Assembly (NCBI RefSeq): GCF_943912325.1
Contig: NZ_CALTTX010000007.1
Location: 11,384 to 75,383 of the forward strand
Length of the DNA: 64,000 nt
Direction: 5' to 3'
From: an uncultured Microbacterium sp.
Lineage (GTDB): Bacteria > Actinomycetota > Actinomycetes > Actinomycetales > Microbacteriaceae
A program made the translations under genes and the position numbers. Under the pieces are notes generated by a model that was not told the DNA's origin, made no database searches, and was given only the letters and a program-made list of their open reading frames with translations. Numbering within the stretch: the first letter of the stretch is position 1; the number at the start of each line of letters is the position of its first letter. Below, piece by piece: positions 26,171 through 34,180 of this stretch.

Positions 26171-27359
26171 CTGCGGCCTCCCGCGTTACGGCGACCGGCC
26201 CCGTGACCGGCTCGGCGAGCGACGCTGCAGCCCGCGAACCCGCGACGACCGAGAGGTGAAGGGGCACGACACCGGCACGACGCCACGCCTCGTAAACCGC
26301 CTCGACGTCGACGCCGGGACCCGCGAGCGCAATCCCACAGTCGCCGCCGCCGGCGCCCGACGGTTTCGCCGCGGCTTCCTGCGCTTCGGCCGCGTCACAC
26401 AGCGCGCGCAACAGGGGGGTCTCGATCTCGACGCCCGTCGCGGCGCCGAGGTCGGCGAGCGCGCGGCGGGATTCACGGATGGCCGAGAGAATCAGGTCGT
26501 CGCCGCCCTCGTGCAGCCCCGTCGTCACTTCAGCCGTGAGGGCGCGGGAACGCGCGACGAACGCGGCGCGGGCGGCGTCGACGTCGGCGGCGCGCTTCGC
26601 GGCGACGCGCGAGACGAGGGCATCGGTCGAGGCCGGAGCCCCCGTCCAGCCCACGAGCAACCGCAGACCGCTCGGCGCGGACAATGGCGTGATGGCGGAG
26701 CCTGCCCACGCATCGTCGTGCTCGATCAGCGCCGCGACCGACGTCGTCGGGAGCGCGGCGGCGAGTGCGTCGCGGTCGGGCGAGCGATACGCGATCCAGC
26801 CGCCGTAGGTCGCCGCTGCCAGGTCACCACCCGATGCGGCAGGCGACACAGCGATCGTCGCGAGCATCGCGAGACGGTACACCTCACGGTCACCGAGGCC
26901 GAGGTCATAGAGCTGCCCCACGGCGCGCACCGCTGCGACCGTGACGGCCGCCGACGAACCGAGACCGAGCTTGCGCACGGGGCGCGGCGACCTCGTCTCG
27001 GCCGACCCATCGCCGTCGATCTCGCTGTCGAGCTCGCTCTCGAACACCACGTCGTAGTGTCGGGCCGCGAGCCCACGCTCAGCGCGCACGCGCTCGACGA
27101 TCCGCAGCGCGGCGAGGGCGTGCGAGTAGGGATGTTCACCATCGATCGCGGGCACGCCGTCATCGTGGCGCCACGCGATCCGGGGGAGTGTTGCGGGGGA
27201 ATGGATGCTGCCCTGCTCGGCTGCGACGCTGACGCGCGCCGTCACTCCGCGGTCGACACCGACGAGTACGGCGGGTTCACCCGGGGTCACGACGGCGTGC
27301 TCGCCCACGATGAAGAGCTTGCCGAAGCCGTGGGCCACGGCGTGGGAGCGGGGGCTCAT
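26163..27359 (-). CDS. mvaK2: Phosphomevalonate kinase (GHMP family)
   Basis: Phosphorylates 5-phosphomevalonate to 5-diphosphomevalonate. It has 398 residues. GHMP-kinase motifs: the N-terminal KLFIVGEHAVVTPGEPAVLV, the ATP-binding loop KLGLGSSAAVTVAAV, and the C-terminal KPSGAGGGDCGIAL. Longer than the other two kinase-fold genes of the operon, as usual for this enzyme. A central acidic stretch (ESELDSEIDGDGSAE) may be a surface loop. ATG overlaps the mvaD stop (ATGA). The assignment to step two rests on order, length and the GAGGGDCG motif. Confidence 0.93.
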   Translation of the reverse strand: MSPRSHAVAHGFGKLFIVGEHAVVTPGEPAVLVGVDRGVTARVSVAAEQGSIHSPATLPRIAWRHDDGVPAIDGEHPYSHALAALRIVERVRAERGLAARHYDVVFESELDSEIDGDGSAETRSPRPVRKLGLGSSAAVTVAAVRAVGQLYDLGLGDREVYRLAMLATIAVSPAASGGDLAAATYGGWIAYRSPDRDALAAALPTTSVAALIEHDDAWAGSAITPLSAPSGLRLLVGWTGAPASTDALVSRVAAKRAADVDAARAAFVARSRALTAEVTTGLHEGGDDLILSAIRESRRALADLGAATGVEIETPLLRALCDAAEAQEAAAKPSGAGGGDCGIALAGPGVDVEAVYEAWRRAGVVPLHLSVVAGSRAAASLAEPVTGPVAVTREAADA

Positions 27360-28360
27360 CCGTGAGCCTCGAGCGAGGCATCCATCACGCGCACTCCCGG
27401 CCCCGGACGCGCGATGACGATCTCGGCGAGCGGCGCCAGAGCCGCTTCGACAGTGGGCACGTCGGCGGCGCGGCAGAGCGCGACGACGTTGGGACCGGCG
27501 TCGGCTGTGCCCCACACGCCCGTGCCCGCGGCGCGCAATGCGGCGATCTCATCGAAGATCGCGACGCTTCGCGGGGTCAGGTAGCGGATGGGCGGATCAC
27601 ACGACTGGATCAGCGCGTGCATGCGGAGTGCGTTCGTCTCGGTGATCGCCCCGAGCCGGTCGATATCGCCCGCGGCGCACGCCGCGAGGGCGTCGTCGAG
27701 GGTGGCCGCGGTCGAACTCACCCACGCGGGGTAGAACGGCGACGTCTCAATCGTCGCGCGCATGGCTTCGCGGCTCGACACGGGCTTCTCGGTGCGCGCG
27801 ACGACCGCGATCACCATCGCGAGGTCGGCGAGGGCTTCGGCCGCCGCATCCTCGGCGGGCACGGCTTCGGCGAACGAGGTCTCGTCGTCGCCCGCGCTCC
27901 ACACGGCGAAACCCGGCAGGATCGAGCGCGACGCGGAACCCGAGCCCCGGCGCGCGAGGCGGCTGAGGGATGCCTCATCGCTCGGCAAGCCGTAGGCGTG
28001 CGACGCGGCGGCGGCGAGAGCCGCGAACCCCGACGCCGACGACGCGAGGCCGGCGGCCGAGGGGACCGTGTTGTCGGATACGACGCGCGCGTGCACCGCC
28101 GAGCCCGCGCGCTCGCGCACGAGGTCGAGGAACCGCGCGACGCGCGCACCGGGCGTCGAGGCGGGGTCGGTCGGCGTGCCATTGAAGACGAATTCGTCGC
28201 GCGTCAGTGCGGGGTCGAGCGTGACCGTCGTCGTGGTGGGAAAGACATCGAGCGTCATCGAGAGGCTGCCGGTCGCGGGCAGGTTCTGTGTCGCGTCGGC
28301 CTTTCCCCAGTACTTCACGAGCGCGATGTTGGGGTGGGCGATCGCGGTCCCGCCGCTCAC
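27356..28360 (-). CDS. mvaD: Diphosphomevalonate decarboxylase
   Basis: ATP-dependent decarboxylation of 5-diphosphomevalonate to isopentenyl diphosphate. It has 334 residues. Motifs: ALVKYWGKADATQN at the N-terminus, LPATGSLSMTLD, the phosphate loop VPSAAGLASSASG, and the catalytic Asp block GTADAGPNVVAL near the C-terminus. GTG at 28360 overlaps the mvaK1 stop (GTGA). The long open frame upstream of this GTG is a shadow inside mvaK1. Retention of the catalytic Asp argues for a true decarboxylase rather than a mevalonate-3-kinase-like relative. Confidence 0.94.
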   Translation of the reverse strand: MSGGTAIAHPNIALVKYWGKADATQNLPATGSLSMTLDVFPTTTTVTLDPALTRDEFVFNGTPTDPASTPGARVARFLDLVRERAGSAVHARVVSDNTVPSAAGLASSASGFAALAAAASHAYGLPSDEASLSRLARRGSGSASRSILPGFAVWSAGDDETSFAEAVPAEDAAAEALADLAMVIAVVARTEKPVSSREAMRATIETSPFYPAWVSSTAATLDDALAACAAGDIDRLGAITETNALRMHALIQSCDPPIRYLTPRSVAIFDEIAALRAAGTGVWGTADAGPNVVALCRAADVPTVEAALAPLAEIVIARPGPGVRVMDASLEAHG

Positions 28361-29379
28361 GCGGCGATCCTCGTGGCGGGCACGACGGTGGGGTAGACGC
28401 CCGTCGCTCCCGCGGCCGTGAGCGCCGCGGCGATGCGGGCGACATCGCGCCCGTCGGGGGCGAGTGCGATGATGCATCCGCCCATTCCGCCGCCCGTCAG
28501 TTTCGCGCCGTATGCACCCGCGGCTCGTGCCGCGCTCGTCAAGCGATCGAGGGCCGGCCCGCCGACGCCGAGAGCGTCGAGGGTCTCGTGCGCGTCGTCC
28601 ATCGCGCGCCCGACGAGAGCGAGATCGCCCAGAGCGAGCGCTTCGCGGCCGGATTCGGCGAGATCGCCGAGGCGCGAGATGAGCAGATCCGTGCCGACCC
28701 GGTCGTGATCGCGGCGCGCGGCGACTTCGGCGACGGCCAGGCGCGTGCGCCCCCGCACACCCGAGTCGGCGATCACGAGGTGCAGATCGGCGCCAAGAGG
28801 CAAGTGCTCGACGCTGCCGCCACGGAAAGCGATCGGTCCGTGCGCCCGGACGGCGCGCGCGTCGAGGCCGCTCGGCGTGCCGTGCGCGCGACCCTCGGCG
28901 GCCTGGATCAGGGCGTGGGCTTCGTCTGCCGCGAGCTGCACGCCCCAGGCATCCGCGACTCCTGTGACGACTGCAGCGGCAACGGCCGCGCTCGAACCGA
29001 GCCCGCGCTCGGCGGGGATGTCGCTCGTGATGCTGACGGTCAGCGGGATCGAGGTGTCGAGACCGCGGCGCGCGAGGTGCGCGAGTGTCTCGGTGATCGC
29101 GGCCGACGTGACGCCGAGGCGCTCGGGCGCGCGATCGAGCGGGCCCCGGTACAGCGCGCTGTCGATGCGCGTGCGCGAGCCGCGCCGCTCGACACGGGCC
29201 GTCGCACGCAACGCCCGCACGGGGACGGCGATCGCCGGGCGTCCGTAGACGACGGAGTGCTCGCCGAAGAGGATCGTTTTGCCGCTCGCGGCACCGACGC
29301 CGATCGCCGCCGTCGCGTGGTCGCGTCCGGCGGGTGCTGTGGGGTCCACGGTGCGGTGGACGTCGGTGTGTGCGGTCAT
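28357..29379 (-). CDS. mvaK1: Mevalonate kinase
   Basis: Phosphorylates mevalonate to 5-phosphomevalonate; first gene of the mevalonate operon. It has 340 residues. GHMP motifs: GKTILFGEHSVVYGRPAIAV, then ERGLGSSAAVAAAVV, then KLTGGGMGGCIIAL at the C-terminus. The first 30 residues are a variable, Thr/Ala-rich extension. The ATG at 29379 lies 14 nt after a TAGGCT -10 box (29394-29399), so the leader is only about 8 nt. The gene is divergent from pyrR across a 176-bp gap containing tandem 9-bp repeats. Confidence 0.95.
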   Translation of the reverse strand: MTAHTDVHRTVDPTAPAGRDHATAAIGVGAASGKTILFGEHSVVYGRPAIAVPVRALRATARVERRGSRTRIDSALYRGPLDRAPERLGVTSAAITETLAHLARRGLDTSIPLTVSITSDIPAERGLGSSAAVAAAVVTGVADAWGVQLAADEAHALIQAAEGRAHGTPSGLDARAVRAHGPIAFRGGSVEHLPLGADLHLVIADSGVRGRTRLAVAEVAARRDHDRVGTDLLISRLGDLAESGREALALGDLALVGRAMDDAHETLDALGVGGPALDRLTSAARAAGAYGAKLTGGGMGGCIIALAPDGRDVARIAAALTAAGATGVYPTVVPATRIAA

Positions 29380-29393
29380 AGATGCCCCACGCG

Positions 29394-29399
29394 AGCCTA
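29394..29399 (-). promoter_or_regulatory. -10 box (TAGGCT) of the mevalonate operon
   Basis: TAGGCT on the minus strand, 14 nt before the mvaK1 ATG. The expected -35 position falls inside a tandem 9-bp repeat (29405-29422), which may be an operator. Confidence 0.5.
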
Positions 29400-29404
29400 A
29401 CAGC

Positions 29405-29422
29405 GGCCCGGCTGGCCCGGCT
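29405..29422. repeat. Tandem 9-bp repeat upstream of mvaK1
   Basis: GGCCCGGCT occurs twice head to tail (29405-29413 and 29414-29422). It covers the -35 region of the mvaK1 promoter. It could be a regulator site or chance in GC-rich DNA. Confidence 0.55.
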
Positions 29423-29491
29423 GGACCGCCTCGCCTTCACAGCCTCTTGGCGGAACCCGTGCGGCGTGCGTTCGGGGAGTGCTCTCGGCGC

Positions 29492-29497
29492 TAAGGT
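29492..29497 (+). promoter_or_regulatory. -10 box (TAAGGT) of the pyr operon
   Basis: TAAGGT lies about 20 nt upstream of the PyrR-type hairpin, so the hairpin would sit near the 5' end of the mRNA. No clear -35 box. Confidence 0.45.
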
Positions 29498-29515
29498 GGA
29501 CGTGCACGACAGCAA

Positions 29516-29546
29516 CCTTTAACCCCGTCCTGTGAGGCGGAGAAGG
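29516..29546 (+). promoter_or_regulatory. PyrR-binding RNA hairpin in the pyr leader
   Basis: CCTTT (29516-29520) pairs with GAAGG (29542-29546), with one G-U pair; inside it CCG (29525-29527) pairs with CGG (29538-29540) around the loop TCCTGTGAGG. The loop and stem match the conserved PyrR site seen in actinobacterial pyr leaders. The 3' arm merges with the ribosome binding site of pyrR (GAAGGGAG), so PyrR binding would block translation initiation, as reported for Mycobacterium smegmatis, rather than act by attenuation. Confidence 0.75.
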
Positions 29547-29555
29547 GAGCGATGG

Positions 29556-30140
29556 ATGAGCGCACGCACCGTGTTGCACGAGTCCGATATCGCCCGCGCC
29601 TTAACGCGCATCGCGCACGAGATCCTCGAATCCAATCGCGGGCCCGACGACCTCGTCCTGCTGGGAATCCCGACCCGCGGAGTGCCCCTCGCCCGCCGCA
29701 TCGCGACGCTCATCGAGGGCTTCACCGGCACCATCGTGCCGACCGGTTCGCTCGACGTCACGATGTACCGCGACGATCTGCACCGCCACCCCACCCGCTC
29801 GCCACGCCCGACCGAGATACCCGCCGGCGGGATCGACGGCCGCGTCGTCGTGCTCGTCGACGACGTGCTGTTCTCGGGTCGCAGCATCCGCGCCGCTCTC
29901 GACGCCCTCCAAGACCTCGGGCGCCCCCGCGCCGTGCGGCTCGCGACCCTCGTCGACCGCGGCCATCGCGAACTGCCGATCCGCCCCGACTTCGTGGGCA
30001 AGAACCTGCCGAGCGCCCGTGACGAGCGCGTCAACGTGCGGCTGAGCGAACTCGACGGGCTCGATGAGGTCGCGATCGAGGGCGCCGACGACGCGCCGAC
30101 AGCCGGGTCGACGGATGCTTCGGGGGAGGCCCGCTCATGA
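29556..30140 (+). CDS. pyrR: PyrR, pyr operon RNA-binding regulator / uracil phosphoribosyltransferase
   Basis: Senses UMP/UTP and binds the pyr leader RNA to repress the operon; many homologues also have weak uracil phosphoribosyltransferase activity. It has 194 residues. The PRPP-binding motif is [19 protein letters not shown]; the N-terminal region has [11 protein letters not shown] and [16 protein letters not shown]; the C-terminal [20 protein letters not shown] is typical of PyrR. A short Ala/Asp-rich tail (about 178-194) is extra. ATG at 29556 follows GAAGGGAG, which is part of the leader hairpin; the frame is open back to 29532. The stop overlaps pyrB (ATGA). Confidence 0.95.
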   Translation: MSARTVLHESDIARALTRIAHEILESNRGPDDLVLLGIPTRGVPLARRIATLIEGFTGTIVPTGSLDVTMYRDDLHRHPTRSPRPTEIPAGGIDGRVVVLVDDVLFSGRSIRAALDALQDLGRPRAVRLATLVDRGHRELPIRPDFVGKNLPSARDERVNVRLSELDGLDEVAIEGADDAPTAGSTDASGEARS

Positions 30141-31096
30141 GACACCTGCTCGACACCCAGAGCCTCGAACGCGCCGACGCACTACGCCTGCTCGATGTCG
30201 CCGAAGACATGGCCGACACGCAGCAGCGCGAGATCAAGAAGCTCCCGACCCTGCGCGGCAAGACGGTCGTCAACCTGTTCTTCGAGGACTCGACCCGCAC
30301 GCGCATCTCGTTCGAGGCCGCCGCGAAGCGCCTGAGCGCCGACGTCATCAACTTCTCGGCCAAGGGCTCGAGCGTCAGCAAGGGCGAGTCGCTGAAAGAC
30401 ACGGCGCAGACGCTGCAGGCGATGGGGGCGGATGCCGTCGTCATCCGCCACGGCGCCTCCGGCGCTCCGCGCACCCTCGCGACGAGCGGCTGGATCCAGG
30501 CCGGCGTCGTCAACGCGGGCGACGGCACCCACGAGCATCCCACTCAGGCACTTCTCGATGCCTTCACGATGCGCAAGCGCCGCTATGGCGCCGAGAGCCG
30601 CGGGAGAGATCTCGCCGGCTACCGCGTCGTGATCGTGGGCGATGTGCTGCACTCGCGCGTCGCGCGCTCGAACGTGTGGTTGCTCAACACGCTCGGCGCC
30701 GACGTCACGCTCGTCGCGCCCCCGACGCTCGTGCCGCAAGACGTTTCGGCGTGGCCGGTTCGCGTGGCGTACGACCTCGACGAGGCGATCGCGGGCGAGC
30801 CCGATGCGATCATGATGCTGCGGATCCAACAGGAGCGCATGAACGCCGCGTATTTCCCGACTGAACGGGAGTATTCCCGACGCTGGGGGCTCGACGCGGC
30901 GCGCCTCGCGGCACTGCTCGCCGGTAGCATTGTCATGCACCCGGGACCGATGAACCGGGGGCTCGAGATCTCCGCCGACGCCGCCGATTCTCCCCGTTCG
31001 ACCGTGCTCGAACAGGTGGCGAACGGCGTATCCGTGCGCATGGCGGCGCTCTACCTGCTGCTCGCGGGGGAGCACGACGAGGAGGCGGCGCGATGA
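30137..31096 (+). CDS. pyrB: Aspartate carbamoyltransferase catalytic subunit
   Basis: Forms carbamoyl-aspartate from carbamoyl phosphate and aspartate, the committed pyrimidine step. It has 319 residues. The carbamoyl phosphate-binding motif is [13 protein letters not shown], the aspartate-side block [13 protein letters not shown], and [13 protein letters not shown] lies near the C-terminus. No regulatory subunit gene (pyrI) is present, so control is expected at the PyrR level. Overlaps pyrR and pyrC by 4 bp each. Confidence 0.97.
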   Translation: MRHLLDTQSLERADALRLLDVAEDMADTQQREIKKLPTLRGKTVVNLFFEDSTRTRISFEAAAKRLSADVINFSAKGSSVSKGESLKDTAQTLQAMGADAVVIRHGASGAPRTLATSGWIQAGVVNAGDGTHEHPTQALLDAFTMRKRRYGAESRGRDLAGYRVVIVGDVLHSRVARSNVWLLNTLGADVTLVAPPTLVPQDVSAWPVRVAYDLDEAIAGEPDAIMMLRIQQERMNAAYFPTEREYSRRWGLDAARLAALLAGSIVMHPGPMNRGLEISADAADSPRSTVLEQVANGVSVRMAALYLLLAGEHDEEAAR

Positions 31097-32436
31097 GTAC
31101 GACGGCGACGAGCACGGGCGCGACACTGTTCCGCGACGCCCGGATCACGGGCGGCGACAGCGCCGACATCCTCGTGCGTGACGGCGTGATCGCCGAGATC
31201 GGTCGGGGAGTGGATGCTTCGGGCGCGCGCGTCATCGACGCGTCGGGCCTCATCGCCCTGCCGGGTCTCGTCGACCTCCACACACACCTGCGCGAGCCGG
31301 GGTACGAGGCATCCGAGACGATCCTCACGGGCACGCAGGCCGCGGCAGCCGGTGGATTCACGGCCGTGTTCGCGATGCCGAACACGCAGCCCGTCGCCGA
31401 CACGGCGGGCGTCGTCGAGCAAGAACTCGCCCTCGGCGTGCGCGCCGGATACGCCCAGGTGCAGCCGATCGGCGCCGTCACGGTGGGGCAAAAGGGCGAA
31501 CGCCTCGCAGAGTTGGGCGCGATGGCGACCTCGCGCGCGAACGTGCGGGTCTTCAGCGACGACGGCTTCTGCGTGTGGGATCCGCTGATCATGCGGCGCG
31601 CGCTCGAGTACGTCAAGGCGTTCGGGGGAGTGATCGCGCAGCACGCGCAAGACCCGCGGCTGACCGAGGGCGCGCAACTCAACGAGGGCGTCGTCTCGGC
31701 CGAGCTCGGGCTCGCCGGGTGGCCCGCCGTCGCCGAGGAATCGATCATCGCGCGCGACGTGCTGCTCGCCGAGCACGTCGGCTCGCGCCTGCACGTCTGC
31801 CACCTGTCGACGGCCGGATCAGTCGATTTGATCCGCTGGGCGAAGAAGCGTGGAGTCGCTGTGACCGCCGAGGTCACGCCTCACCACCTGCTCTTGACCG
31901 ATGACCTCGCACGCGGCTATGACGCGCGTTTCAAGGTCAACCCGCCGCTCCGCACCGAGGAAGACGTGCTCGCGGTGCGTGCGGGGCTCGCCGACGGCAC
32001 GATCGACATCGTCGCGACCGACCACGCGCCGCACCCCGCCGAAGCGAAGGCGTGCGAGTGGGCCGCGGCAGCGAACGGGATGGTCGGCCTCGAAAGCGCC
32101 CTGCGGGTCGTGGACGAGGCGATGGTGCAGACCGGGATGCTGGAATGGACCGACGTCGCCCGTGTGCTCTCGGCCGCCCCCGCCCGCATCGGTGGCCTCG
32201 CCGACCAGGGCCGCCCGCTCGCCGCGGGAGAGCCCGCGAACATCGTCTTCTACGACGCCAGCGCCGCGGGCACGTTCGAGGCCGCCGATCTGCAGGGTCG
32301 GAGCACGAACTCGCCGTACCTGGGGCGCGCTCTGACGGGGCGCGTCGTGCACACCGTGTTCCGCGGATTCCTGACGCTCGAGGACGGCGCGCTCGCCGAC
32401 CCCGAGGCGGCCTCTGCCGCGGGAGCCGCACGATGA
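31093..32436 (+). CDS. pyrC: Dihydroorotase
   Basis: Cyclises carbamoyl-aspartate to dihydroorotate. It has 447 residues, the amidohydrolase class I type. Metal ligands are visible in [12 protein letters not shown] (HxH) and in the C-terminal DHAPH block; [12 protein letters not shown] and [14 protein letters not shown] are also conserved. Codons for Ala-Ser near positions 31212 and 31306 are copies of the recurrent 9-mer. ATG overlaps the pyrB stop; the stop overlaps the next gene (ATGA). Confidence 0.97.
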   Translation: MSTTATSTGATLFRDARITGGDSADILVRDGVIAEIGRGVDASGARVIDASGLIALPGLVDLHTHLREPGYEASETILTGTQAAAAGGFTAVFAMPNTQPVADTAGVVEQELALGVRAGYAQVQPIGAVTVGQKGERLAELGAMATSRANVRVFSDDGFCVWDPLIMRRALEYVKAFGGVIAQHAQDPRLTEGAQLNEGVVSAELGLAGWPAVAEESIIARDVLLAEHVGSRLHVCHLSTAGSVDLIRWAKKRGVAVTAEVTPHHLLLTDDLARGYDARFKVNPPLRTEEDVLAVRAGLADGTIDIVATDHAPHPAEAKACEWAAAANGMVGLESALRVVDEAMVQTGMLEWTDVARVLSAAPARIGGLADQGRPLAAGEPANIVFYDASAAGTFEAADLQGRSTNSPYLGRALTGRVVHTVFRGFLTLEDGALADPEAASAAGAAR

Positions 32437-33038
32437 ACCGCGAGGGTGTCACGGCGATCATCATCGCCCTCACGCTGCTCGCGCTCGCCGCGATGGCGTT
32501 CGGCTGGTGGCGACGACGACGCCGCGACGGCGGGCTCGCCGCGCCCGTCGCGGAGGCGCCCACGAGCGCACCGATCGCGCGCTTCGCGGGGCTCTACGTC
32601 GCAACGACCCGGCACTCGCTGCCGCTCGATCGCCTCGCCGTGAAGCACCTAGCATTCCGCTCGAAGGTGCAGGTCGCCGTGCATCCCGAGGGGATCGCGC
32701 TTGAGATCCCGGGCGAGCCACCGCTGTTCTTCGCGCGCGAAACGCTCCGCGGTGCGGGGCTCGCGACCTGGACGATCGACCGCGTCGTCGAGCGCGACGG
32801 GCTCACGCTCTTCGCGTGGCAGGTCGACGAGGCGACGATCGCCGACTCGTACGTGCGCCTGCGCGAACCCGACGACACGGCCCCCGCGGCCTTCGTCGCG
32901 GCGGTCGAGGCGCTCACTCCCGAGGCACTCCCAGCCGAAGCATCCGGCCCCGAAGCATCCACTTCCGAAGCATCCGTCCCCGCTTCTTCCCACACCGCTC
33001 CCGCCCCCGCGGCGACGCAGAAGGACCCTCACGCATGA
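32433..33038 (+). CDS. PH-like-domain membrane protein of the pyr operon
   Basis: Protein of 201 residues between pyrC and carA, at the position held in Mycobacterium tuberculosis by Rv1382; function unknown. One N-terminal membrane helix ([20 protein letters not shown]), a basic stop-transfer patch (WWRRRRRDG), then a beta-rich soluble domain of about 110 residues resembling the PH-like domain annotated in this family ([32 protein letters not shown]). The last 45 residues are a Pro/Ala/Ser/Glu-rich tail encoded by three 15-bp repeats. Start and stop each overlap the neighbours by 4 bp, so it is translated as part of the operon; no enzymatic residues are recognised. Confidence 0.8.
   Translation: MNREGVTAIIIALTLLALAAMAFGWWRRRRRDGGLAAPVAEAPTSAPIARFAGLYVATTRHSLPLDRLAVKHLAFRSKVQVAVHPEGIALEIPGEPPLFFARETLRGAGLATWTIDRVVERDGLTLFAWQVDEATIADSYVRLREPDDTAPAAFVAAVEALTPEALPAEASGPEASTSEASVPASSHTAPAPAATQKDPHA
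32937..32975 (+). repeat. Three 15-bp tandem repeats in the tail of the PH-like protein
   Basis: GAAGCATCC occurs at 32937, 32952 and 32967, exactly 15 bp apart, each encoding Glu-Ala-Ser. These are three copies of the recurrent GGATGCYTC 9-mer in reverse orientation. Confidence 0.85.
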
Positions 33039-34180
33039 CTCTGACTCTCGATCCCGCCGTCCTCGTGCTCGAAGACGGCTCACGCCACCGCGGCCGGGCC
33101 TACGGCGCCCGCGGTACGACGCTCGGCGAGGTCGTGTTCGCGACCGGAATGACCGGCTACCAAGAGACCCTCACTGACCCCTCGTACGCGGGGCAGATCG
33201 TGCTACAGACCGCGCCGCACATCGGCAACACGGGCATGAACCACGAAGATCCCGAGTCGCGTCGCATCTGGGTCGCGGGCTACGTCGTGCGCGATCCCTC
33301 GCGCGTCGTGTCGAACTGGCGGGCCGATTCGTCGCTCGATGACGCGCTCGTCGCCGACGGCATCGTCGGAATCTCGGGAATCGACACGCGCGCCGTGACG
33401 CGGACGCTGCGGGATGCCGGCAGCATGCGCGGCGGGATCTTCTCGGGCGACGCCGCAGCCCTCTCCGAAGAAGAGCAGTTGCGCATCGTGCGTGAGGCGC
33501 CCGCGATGGCGGGGCAGAACCTCTCGGCCGAGGTTTCGGTGACCGCGCCCGAAGTGACGCCCGCCGTGGGCGAGCGCCTGGGAAACCTCGCGGTTCTCGA
33601 CCTCGGCGTCAAGCAATCGACGATCGACAACCTCGCCGCTCGCGGATTCGAGGTGCACGTGCTGCCGCAGGATTCGACGATCGACGAGGTGCTCTCGATC
33701 GAGCCGGTCGCGGTGTTCTACTCCAACGGACCGGGCGATCCCTCGGCATCCGGAGACCAGATCGAACTGCTCCGCGCCGTGCTCGATCAGAAGCTGCCAT
33801 TCTTCGGAATCTGCTTCGGCAACCAGCTGCTCGGCCGTGCCCTCGGGCTCGATACGTACAAGTTGCCGTTCGGCCACCGCGGCATCAACCAGCCCGTGCT
33901 CGACAAGCAGACCGGACGCGTCGAGATCACGGCCCACAACCACGGCTTCGCCGTCGCGGCTCCGCTCGACGAGGTCTTCGACAGCCCGCGCGGCTACGGA
34001 CGCATGGAGGTCAGCCACATCGGCCTGAACGACCGCGTCGTCGAGGGTCTGCGCGCGCTCGACATTCCCGCGTTCAGCGTGCAGTACCACCCCGAAGCTG
34101 CCGCCGGGCCGCACGACGCGAACTACCTTTTCGACCGCTTCCGCGACCTCGTCGTCGCGACTCTGGAGGCCAGCAAGTAA
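33035..34180 (+). CDS. carA: Carbamoyl-phosphate synthase small (glutaminase) subunit
   Basis: Hydrolyses glutamine and channels ammonia to CarB. It has 381 residues. The class I amidotransferase nucleophile is Cys260 in [12 protein letters not shown]; the His-Glu pair is in [13 protein letters not shown]. The N-terminal domain carries the family block [27 protein letters not shown] overlaps the preceding stop (ATGA). The TAA stop shares one base with the carB ATG. Confidence 0.97.
   Translation: MTLTLDPAVLVLEDGSRHRGRAYGARGTTLGEVVFATGMTGYQETLTDPSYAGQIVLQTAPHIGNTGMNHEDPESRRIWVAGYVVRDPSRVVSNWRADSSLDDALVADGIVGISGIDTRAVTRTLRDAGSMRGGIFSGDAAALSEEEQLRIVREAPAMAGQNLSAEVSVTAPEVTPAVGERLGNLAVLDLGVKQSTIDNLAARGFEVHVLPQDSTIDEVLSIEPVAVFYSNGPGDPSASGDQIELLRAVLDQKLPFFGICFGNQLLGRALGLDTYKLPFGHRGINQPVLDKQTGRVEITAHNHGFAVAAPLDEVFDSPRGYGRMEVSHIGLNDRVVEGLRALDIPAFSVQYHPEAAAGPHDANYLFDRFRDLVVATLEASK

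Noticed and set aside
32937..32975. Regularly spaced repeats considered as a CRISPR-like array
   Set aside because: The repeat period is only 15 bp, there are no unique spacers, and they lie in frame inside a protein tail.
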